This document shows positions 56,766 through 64,000 of a DNA stretch of 64,000 nucleotides, piece after piece. The DNA is from Leptolinea sp. GTDB lineage: Bacteria > Chloroflexota > Anaerolineae > Anaerolineales > Anaerolineaceae. The position numbers and the translations under genes were made by a program. Location of the stretch: the NCBI GenBank assembly GCA_012798535.1, contig JAAZMZ010000020.1, positions 45,979-109,978 of the forward strand, given 5' to 3'. Within the stretch, counting starts at the first letter, position 1; each line of letters begins with the position of its first letter. Under the pieces are notes generated by a model. The model ran no database searches and was not told the DNA's origin. It saw only the letters and a list, made by a program, of their open reading frames with translations.

Positions 56766-59375
56766 ATGAATGAAGAAATTGAAAAATCGAAAGTAGCAAG
56801 GTATCTAGTAATTCTTTTACCACTGTTATATTTATTTTTCTATCTTCTTCAGGGGAAATTCATACTCGCAGGAAATACCGATCATATTGATGCACAACTC
56901 ACGGCAATTTTTGCCGCAAAAAAAGCTCTTGCAGTAGGTCAATTCCCATCGTGGAACCCGTATATTTTTAATGGTATTCCTCTCTGGGGAAGCCCAAGTG
57001 TGTTTATATGGTATCCGTTTACATGGATCGAATTACTCGCCCCACAATCTGTCACATTATATGTTTCTACAATTATTTCCTGGTTGCATTATTTTGCTGT
57101 ATTTATAACGGGTTTTGTATATTTTAGGGAAATCATAAAAGATGAAAGATGGGCTTCATTTTCGGCTCTGGTATATGGTTTCTCCATACCTGTGGCCTAT
57201 GGATTATCCGTCGGAAATGCTCATCTACCGATCTATGTCTATCTGCCATTATTACTCTATGTTTTTCATACATTTGAACGTCGAAGCTTTAATAGAAATG
57301 TGATCTTTATTTCGATATTGTTTTACTTTATGATCACCGGTGGCTTCCTTCAACTGTTTATGTACGCTATGTTGATTGTCGGCCTCTATCTCATATTTCT
57401 TATTATTGGATTGCCGTCGAAAAAACAAAGGCTTTTACTCTTAAACATATCTTTTATTTCTATTACTATCGGTGTTCTTCTTTGCGCTCCTTTATGGATA
57501 TCGACTTTTTATATGTCGCGATTTGTATCCCGGGTGTCTGGCTCATTATCCGCTTGGCAAAATATGCTGACTGAAAATTACCTATCAGAGCTGTATCAAT
57601 GGCTCCGTCTGCTGCTGCCAAATGGATTCGGTTTTGTTATGTGGAATAGCGAACGGTCTGTAAGTGCAGTTGAAACGGTGGTGGCGTTCTGCGGGGTCAG
57701 CAGCCTTTTTCTGGCCGGTCTCGCCATCATAAAGTGCAAGGAAAGTATTGTTGATTTTTGGAATATTATTTTTATTCTTTTGTTATTACTTGCATATTCA
57801 CCAATGAAGATCTTGCAGTACCTGATGTTTGGTGGAATGGATATGATGTATGGGCGGGTATTATTTCTCCTCCCTTTTTCTGTCGCCTGTCTAGCGGGAA
57901 TGGGAGGAAAAAGTTTGCTAGAAAAAGACAATATATCTAGACTCAGAGTAGTTTTACTGAATCCAATTTGTCTTCTTCTTACTATTATTATTATTACTAA
58001 TACTGTCCAATATAATAGTAAATTATTTAATTTCAATTCTCTCTTTGAAAAACTGTTCAATTTAAAATCTTGGTATCAATTTACAGAACTGATTCCTCAA
58101 ATTGAATTATTTAGATTACTTGTCATCTTCATTGTACTTATTGCTGTAATCTTCATAAGGAGGAATTTAAATTTTATCTACTCGATTTCATTATTTTTAC
58201 TTGTAGCGGAAGTAATACCGTCAACATACTTAATGAATATGGTACAGATAAATCCATTAATGGTTTCTCCTTCCCAAGATTACTTTGCTTACGATAATAT
58301 TTCCCAACCCCTGCCATATTCTTCATCATTCCTCGAAAAATATCGACTTGTAATTTCCGAGGAGATACCTTCTAGAAAACCATTTACTGCACCCAATTTT
58401 GCAAAGGATGCCAATCAGGGTTCGGTTTATGATTATTATTCTCCCTGGGGTTACGCGAATGGATATTCGACTCACCTGGCAAGATTGATAAAAACGGTCG
58501 GCTTTATTGACGCAATCGATTGTCCTTCAGGTGGAAAGATAATGGGGGAATATGATTTCCAGTTCAATTCAATACGGCAAGTGGTTTTCGATCCTCTCTG
58601 CCACCCTAGACTGGCTGATTTGATGAGCGTAGGGAGTGTTATCAAAACGGATAAGGAATGGAAAGTTATCCAGGATAATACTGACACCGCATTGGAAAGA
58701 GCCTCCCTTTTTTATAAGTATTCCGTTATTTCCGATTCCATTGAAAGCTCAACCAAGTTGGCGGAGGAAAATTTTGATTTTTATAATGTAATAATTCTAG
58801 ACAGATTCCCTTTTGGAGATGTTGGTCCTGCAGATCCAGATGCACGGGTATCATTTACGAAAAACACACCCAACGAGATAATACTAGATGTAAAGACAAA
58901 ATCTCCGGGTATACTCCTGTTAAACGATTCATATTATCCTGGTTGGAGCGCGACGGTTGATAAGAAACCTGTGGAAATAATCAGGGCAAATGTCGCTTTC
59001 AGAGCCGTATGGATCCCTGAAGGAGAGCACCGGGTAGTTTTTTCCTACTCTCCCCCTCTTTTAGGAATTTCATTATTAATTGGATTACTGGGAGTAGCTG
59101 CCCTGATCATTCTTGTAAATTGGACAAGAATTTATATTTTTGTTGAAGGACTTCGAAAAAAAATAAAAATCGACTTACATTCTCTCTCCGAAAAGAAAAC
59201 TTTCCATATTGTTTGCCTGACTATTCCTTTGTTATTCTACTTAATCCCATTGTTCAGCGGTTATTCCTGGAACTCAATAGGACCAAATTCACCAGGAGAA
59301 CGCAGGCAGTATAACAGCCTCTATCCGCTGGAAGGTTATTTCGGAAGAGTACCAGATCAGTTGATTACTGTTTGA
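56766..59375 (+). CDS. Large polytopic membrane protein, YfhO/GT-C-like (paralogue 2, C-terminal extension)
   Basis: Co-linear homologue of 54231..56639 (NTDHIDAQLTAIFAAKKALAVGQFPSWNPYIFNGIPLWGSPSVFIWYPF; DSYYPGWSATVDKKPVEIIRANVAFRAVWIPEGEHRVVFSYSPP). Confidence 0.82.
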   Translation: MNEEIEKSKVARYLVILLPLLYLFFYLLQGKFILAGNTDHIDAQLTAIFAAKKALAVGQFPSWNPYIFNGIPLWGSPSVFIWYPFTWIELLAPQSVTLYVSTIISWLHYFAVFITGFVYFREIIKDERWASFSALVYGFSIPVAYGLSVGNAHLPIYVYLPLLLYVFHTFERRSFNRNVIFISILFYFMITGGFLQLFMYAMLIVGLYLIFLIIGLPSKKQRLLLLNISFISITIGVLLCAPLWISTFYMSRFVSRVSGSLSAWQNMLTENYLSELYQWLRLLLPNGFGFVMWNSERSVSAVETVVAFCGVSSLFLAGLAIIKCKESIVDFWNIIFILLLLLAYSPMKILQYLMFGGMDMMYGRVLFLLPFSVACLAGMGGKSLLEKDNISRLRVVLLNPICLLLTIIIITNTVQYNSKLFNFNSLFEKLFNLKSWYQFTELIPQIELFRLLVIFIVLIAVIFIRRNLNFIYSISLFLLVAEVIPSTYLMNMVQINPLMVSPSQDYFAYDNISQPLPYSSSFLEKYRLVISEEIPSRKPFTAPNFAKDANQGSVYDYYSPWGYANGYSTHLARLIKTVGFIDAIDCPSGGKIMGEYDFQFNSIRQVVFDPLCHPRLADLMSVGSVIKTDKEWKVIQDNTDTALERASLFYKYSVISDSIESSTKLAEENFDFYNVIILDRFPFGDVGPADPDARVSFTKNTPNEIILDVKTKSPGILLLNDSYYPGWSATVDKKPVEIIRANVAFRAVWIPEGEHRVVFSYSPPLLGISLLIGLLGVAALIILVNWTRIYIFVEGLRKKIKIDLHSLSEKKTFHIVCLTIPLLFYLIPLFSGYSWNSIGPNSPGERRQYNSLYPLEGYFGRVPDQLITV

Positions 59376-59552
59376 GTATTAAATCTGAAAGATAGATTAA
59401 AATCAAATCAGAGGAAGTAATAAGTAAGATATTCTCATAACTAAATATGTGATGAATATATCAATTCTTCATCAAGAAACGAACCGAAAATTTACTTTTC
59501 GATAATGTAACACAAATTTTAAATTTTTATTCACTTGCTGAAAAAGGAAAAA

Positions 59553-62312
59553 ATGAAAAACCAAAGTAAAAATTTTTTCACAATTATCCTATCAATGATC
59601 ATCGGAATAGCTGGAGGAGTTAGTATCCCGAATATTTTCTTCCGGTTATGGTATAGGTCTGTACCCTTCCAAATTGGATTAATAGCTGCATTCAGTGTTG
59701 TCCTTTTTTTTTGTGGCTACATAATTGTCAAGAAATTTCAAAATCAAACAATAAGCAAAAAGAGGAATATTTCCAAAATATTCACACTTTTCATTGTGTT
59801 TTTAATAATTTTCATTTTCAAATATCCGATTGCCTTGGATGTTCCGAATCCGGCGGCTGAACACAGGTTGTCAATCCAAGTGGCAGATAAGAACAATAAC
59901 CAAGCAAATTCTTTGAAAATTGAAATTATTGAACTGAAAATCGATGACAGTAAAGTAAATCTGGATTCTCTATTGGGTGGAGGAAAAGGGAAAATTACAG
60001 AAAAAGGATATTTAGAAATTACCAGTACAAATGAATTTTCTTTCGTCTTTCCAGCCAGACAGAACAGTACGTTCACCATTTTATTTAATGGCAATGAAAA
60101 TTCTGGGAAGGTATTATGCTCTCTTGATAATCGTGTATACAGCGAGATTGATCTTTATCAAAGTGAACCAACCGAGAGAGTATTGAATCTTCATTCCCCG
60201 ATACCGGTTCTCTATCAATTTTTATCCATAGCGCAGAATATTTTAGGTTTCATTTTTGGAGGATTCTTACTTTTTGTATTTTCATTTGCGATAAATATTT
60301 CAATATCAATTATTTCTAATTCAAGAATTGGTAAGCTAATTACTATAAAGTTAAAAAACGATTGGGTTATCAGGACTCGAACTTTATTGTCTATACCTGG
60401 CAACCTTTTTGCCGTTTTTCTCCTCGTGGTTCTATGTGCAATCCAAATTAGAGCAGCAGTCTCATATGAATTGTTTGCTCCCGCAACGAATATTGAAGAA
60501 GCCGCCTACACCTATACGTCCGCAAATAATTATATTAAGTTTGGATTGATGAATTCGGTGCTGTTACAGGATTTTTCTTACAGTCTATATCCTGAAGGTC
60601 ATCCATATGTCTACACACATATGCCACCAGGACCGGATTTATTTTTTACCCTCCTTCTATGTGTTTTTAAAGAGAATTATCAAATTGTACGGGTGGCCGT
60701 TGCCATTCTCGCACTAATGGGATTGTATTTCTTCTACTACTTTGTAAAAATAATACTGAGAGGGATTGGAATAAAAACAGATCTTGCCGGTTATGCAGTT
60801 GCCATGATCGGCCCATGGACAATCATCCGATTGTTCGAGAGTCAAATATATCCCCTGTTCCCATTTCTCGCTTTCTTTCCATTATTGGCCTGGGAAAAAT
60901 ACAGGACAACAGACAAGAAGGTATGGCTATTTCTTTTCGCATTCATTTCATTTTTATCCGCGCTTTACATAGAATATTCCCTGCTATCAGCCGTTCTATT
61001 TTGTTACATATCCCTCCATCTAACCCAAATCATCCAGTTTTCTAAGAGGGATATCGCAATCTATGCTTGCTCAGTATTGAGTGGAATAGTGCTTCATTTA
61101 GTACAAAACTTCGCTTTTTATGGACCGGCTAAATTTTTCCAGGAACTCATTTTTTTGCTAGGTAATCGAATAACTGGATATCCTTCACAGCAACAATTAT
61201 TCGACTTTTATCATCAAATTGGAGTTGTTCATCATGGCTCTCACCCCATAGATTTCAACCTGTTACTCACTCAAATTCTTGGAAGTCTGCATTTTATTAC
61301 TATCAGTGAATACGCAAATAATATGATTTTCATAATTTTAGTTATCACGATAATTATCGCGTATCTTGCCAGGATATTGAAGGATTCTGATAATAAACAC
61401 TTTAAATTGCGTATCTTTCCTTTACCCGATTATGTTCTTCAAATCTTGAAGATCACTCTATGGATGGTCATAACACTTCTTATTCCGATATTGCTTTTCC
61501 CGGCATTCGCACAGGAAGTTAATATTGCCACATTTGGAGGAAATTTCTTCTTTGCCATTTTTGAGATTTCCGTAATCGGGCTTTTCTGCAAACAAGTCTA
61601 TCAAACTGTTACTAATAGCGATCTGAATACATCAGAGAGTGAAATTACGAATGAAGCTCAACACAAAACAGACATTCAGACAGAAGGAATGTGGAATTAC
61701 TCAAGAATTAAGAAAGTAATTATTAATGTGGGAAATAAACGAATATCTTCATCCTTATTGTTAGGAATCCTATGTCTAATACTAGTTGGACTTAATATAG
61801 TTTTTATCTGCCGTTTGTTGGTAGAACAATATGACTATACTATCCGGAAAACGGAATTTGTATACCAGTTTTTTTCAAAGAGCGACTCAAAACTTAATCT
61901 GGACGCATCATTGAAAGAAATTAAAAAATATAACGGGCAGCTATTCATGACGAATATCAATATTCCTACTGTAGGTTTCCTGGTGCAGTATCCAGGTTAT
62001 GGAGTATGTGATCCAGAATCCATATCTGATTCTGGGGAAGTGAATATATCCAAATGTGGAACGGATTTTATAAAAAGTACGGATACAAAAACTCTCAGTC
62101 AAAAACCAAGATATTTCTTCTACTTTACTTATCCATCACTTTTTCCAGGATTTGCGTCCTGTATGCCATCTTCAACAATGATCGGAGCGCGGGGCGGAAA
62201 TGATTGTATGAAATTATTGTTCAAACGTTTATCAGATAATTATCAGCAGGTTTATACAAATGAAATAGTATCTGTTTTTGATTTGCATGGTAAGATCGAA
62301 AAGAAAGATTGA
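59553..62312 (+). CDS. Large polytopic membrane protein, putative GT-C glycosyltransferase
   Basis: Many TMs; first luminal loop with NIEEAAYTYTSANNYIKFGLMNSVLLQDFSYSLYPEGHPYVYTHMPPGPDLFF; start with AAAAAGGAAAAA before ATG 59553. Confidence 0.65.
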   Translation: MKNQSKNFFTIILSMIIGIAGGVSIPNIFFRLWYRSVPFQIGLIAAFSVVLFFCGYIIVKKFQNQTISKKRNISKIFTLFIVFLIIFIFKYPIALDVPNPAAEHRLSIQVADKNNNQANSLKIEIIELKIDDSKVNLDSLLGGGKGKITEKGYLEITSTNEFSFVFPARQNSTFTILFNGNENSGKVLCSLDNRVYSEIDLYQSEPTERVLNLHSPIPVLYQFLSIAQNILGFIFGGFLLFVFSFAINISISIISNSRIGKLITIKLKNDWVIRTRTLLSIPGNLFAVFLLVVLCAIQIRAAVSYELFAPATNIEEAAYTYTSANNYIKFGLMNSVLLQDFSYSLYPEGHPYVYTHMPPGPDLFFTLLLCVFKENYQIVRVAVAILALMGLYFFYYFVKIILRGIGIKTDLAGYAVAMIGPWTIIRLFESQIYPLFPFLAFFPLLAWEKYRTTDKKVWLFLFAFISFLSALYIEYSLLSAVLFCYISLHLTQIIQFSKRDIAIYACSVLSGIVLHLVQNFAFYGPAKFFQELIFLLGNRITGYPSQQQLFDFYHQIGVVHHGSHPIDFNLLLTQILGSLHFITISEYANNMIFIILVITIIIAYLARILKDSDNKHFKLRIFPLPDYVLQILKITLWMVITLLIPILLFPAFAQEVNIATFGGNFFFAIFEISVIGLFCKQVYQTVTNSDLNTSESEITNEAQHKTDIQTEGMWNYSRIKKVIINVGNKRISSSLLLGILCLILVGLNIVFICRLLVEQYDYTIRKTEFVYQFFSKSDSKLNLDASLKEIKKYNGQLFMTNINIPTVGFLVQYPGYGVCDPESISDSGEVNISKCGTDFIKSTDTKTLSQKPRYFFYFTYPSLFPGFASCMPSSTMIGARGGNDCMKLLFKRLSDNYQQVYTNEIVSVFDLHGKIEKKD

Positions 62313-62479
62313 ATTTATATATGATATTCTAATAATGATCTGAAAAATGTTACTCAATACGTGCATTGTAATGCTGGTTGATTTCCAATCAGAAAAACCG
62401 GTCACTTAATAATCTAAGGAATGAGGCTAATTATTAGAAGATATAATAAGCCCTCTGTAATTTGTTACGATATATTCTA

Positions 62480-63304
62480 ATGATTGGAGTTTTAGTGAAA
62501 AATCGAATATTTTTCTACATGCGGAAGTGGCTGGAAAATAATCCATTATTCTGGTATTTGGGATGGAAGACAATTCACTTATTTCCCGTTTTTCTTCCAC
62601 ATGATAAAACATATCTGGCCATCCGTCATTTTGGCTTAAAATCTGGTGATATATTACTTGACGTCGGTGCCAATGACGGCATTTCGGCTCTCTCATTTTT
62701 CCATATTTTACCAACACTGAGGATTGTTTCAATTGAACCGAATAAAATTCACGATGAAGCATTGAAAAGAATTAAAGAACAGAAGACCACATTTGACTAT
62801 CGAATTACCGCAGCAGGTAATTCGACAGGTAGTATGACGATATTTACACCGGTATATAAGAAAATTAACCTGCATACATTTACTTCCAATAATGAAGAGC
62901 AGGTTCGAGACGCAATCGCAACTGCTTACGGGCAAAAAATTGGATCAAAAATTCGCATAATAAGATCGACCAGTGAAATCATGCCTCTTGATCAATTAGC
63001 ATTGGATCCAAAAGTAATAAAAATTGATGTAGAAGGTTTTGAGTACCCGGTGCTAATGGGTTTATCCAATACAATTGAAAGAAATCGTCCATTCATCATT
63101 CTTGAAACATGCCATGATAAGGAGAATAAAATGCAGGACTTGTTAAAAGACCTGCGATATGTTTTATTGGATTATAATACCAGATCGGATACCTTTTCCT
63201 ATTTTTCTCACTCAACAACCAAAGAAAAATTCGAACGCAACCAGATTGCGGTTCCACAAGAGAAAATTTATACACTAAATATAAAGAACAACAACCAGCA
63301 ATGA
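62480..63304 (+). CDS. FkbM-family methyltransferase
   Basis: ILLDVGANDGISALSFFHILPTLRIVSIEPNK, LDQLALDPKVIKIDVEGFEYPVLMGLSNTIERNRPFIILE. Confidence 0.88.
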   Translation: MIGVLVKNRIFFYMRKWLENNPLFWYLGWKTIHLFPVFLPHDKTYLAIRHFGLKSGDILLDVGANDGISALSFFHILPTLRIVSIEPNKIHDEALKRIKEQKTTFDYRITAAGNSTGSMTIFTPVYKKINLHTFTSNNEEQVRDAIATAYGQKIGSKIRIIRSTSEIMPLDQLALDPKVIKIDVEGFEYPVLMGLSNTIERNRPFIILETCHDKENKMQDLLKDLRYVLLDYNTRSDTFSYFSHSTTKEKFERNQIAVPQEKIYTLNIKNNNQQ

Positions 63305-64000
63305 TTAATCATTCATTTGAAGAAAAAAATAAAAAATATCTTCACTCATTAGTCATCCTTTTTCCAATTCTTCTGGTAATTCTTGGACTGCAATATTCAC
63401 CTCAAATTATTGACTCTTTTATAAATGGGGGAATTGGAGTCTTTATTTACAATATATTGGAAATCATTCTTTTATTGATTTTTCCAATATTTCTCATTGC
63501 ATTGGGATGCATATACTTATCATTTTTCCCACAAGATATCACCTTTCAAAAACAATCCAATTATTGGTTGATCGCCTTTTTCATAGGTGCCGGTTTGCTA
63601 ACCATTATTGGTTTTATTTTGGGTCTATTACATCTACTTTATTCGTGGATAACTATTCCTATATTTTCTTTGGTGTTTTTTCTTTTTCTTGCCTCTCCAA
63701 AATCTAAAGAATTAGCTGATGATTTTAAAGACTGGATATCTGCAAAGCAGTTCATTGACCGGGAACATATACTTGCTATATCAATACGAATATTTAGTCT
63801 GATAGTAATCTCTTGGATCATACTTTCAAAGGGAACGTTAACAGAGCTTTTTAAAGATGGTGGTTTACATCAATATTTTGGTTACTTTGCTGAAATTAGA
63901 TTCAACCATAGTACCTGGATGGATCCGAATCACCCGATTATCTATGATTATCTTATGGGTCGAGGCCAGGGAGTTTATTTATTTATTACAAGTTTTACTA
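63301..64000 (+). CDS. Polytopic membrane protein, truncated by the right window edge
   Basis: Manual translation from ATG 63301 stays open to the end (MINHSFEEKNKKYLHSLVILFPILLVILGLQYSPQIIDSF...); ATGA overlap with fkbM stop; not in the supplied ORF track. Confidence 0.8.
   Translation, partial: MINHSFEEKNKKYLHSLVILFPILLVILGLQYSPQIIDSFINGGIGVFIYNILEIILLLIFPIFLIALGCIYLSFFPQDITFQKQSNYWLIAFFIGAGLLTIIGFILGLLHLLYSWITIPIFSLVFFLFLASPKSKELADDFKDWISAKQFIDREHILAISIRIFSLIVISWIILSKGTLTELFKDGGLHQYFGYFAEIRFNHSTWMDPNHPIIYDYLMGRGQGVYLFITSFT

Noticed and set aside
57960-58010. TAT-rich microsatellite-like stretch
   Set aside because: Short run inside an AT-rich transmembrane coding segment; explained by Ile codons.
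1-64000. CRISPR array, tRNA or rRNA genes
   Set aside because: No regularly spaced direct repeats, cloverleaf-like sequences or rRNA stretches were noticed in the intergenic regions; a tRNAscan/Infernal run would be needed to be certain.

Overview
The window looks like chromosomal DNA from a Chloroflexi/Anaerolineae-type bacterium (inferred from gene content and style, not proven). It contains about 56 credible protein genes. I saw no rRNA, tRNA or CRISPR array, and no transposase gene. Main blocks: (i) 1-13.3 kb, a carbohydrate-catabolic region with two FGGY kinases, three different class I aldolases (DHDPS/NAL type, KDPG type, DeoC), a phosphotriesterase-like hydrolase, a cupin phosphoglucose-isomerase-like protein, a 2-hydroxyacid dehydrogenase, a non-canonical AroE-like protein, an acetoacetate-decarboxylase-like protein and a GntR/UTRA regulator. 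Its two central operons diverge from a mirror-symmetric pair of consensus promoters, each followed 1 nt later by an ATGTACGWACAT palindrome. An ECF sigma/anti-sigma pair sits beside it. (ii) 13.4-22.3 kb, redox and signalling genes: ferredoxin-nitroreductase plus PadR, two two-component systems (one kinase with a Met-rich sensor loop), rhodanese, diguanylate cyclase and an NBR1-Ig-like lipoprotein. (iii) 22.3-30 kb, housekeeping: aspartate kinase, Asd, SecD, SecF, and ftsZ followed by three small uncharacterised genes. (iv) 30-41.4 kb, glycan hydrolases (GH57, two GH13-type), an AlkZ-related protein and a thiolase. (v) 41.4-52.5 kb, cyclase, TrxB, LysM, HemW, L,D-transpeptidase, GH25 lysozyme, a PIG-V-like mannosyltransferase, and a dynamin-like GTPase next to a J-domain-like protein. 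(vi) 52.5-64 kb, a conspicuously AT-rich surface-glycosylation-like island with tandem paralogous giant membrane proteins, FkbM methyltransferase, paired small membrane proteins, and a truncated ORF at the right edge that is missing from the ORF track. The strongest candidates for undescribed biology are the symmetric divergent catabolic regulon, the dynamin/J-domain pair, the ftsZ-linked small proteins, and the paired membrane proteins bordering the AT-rich island.
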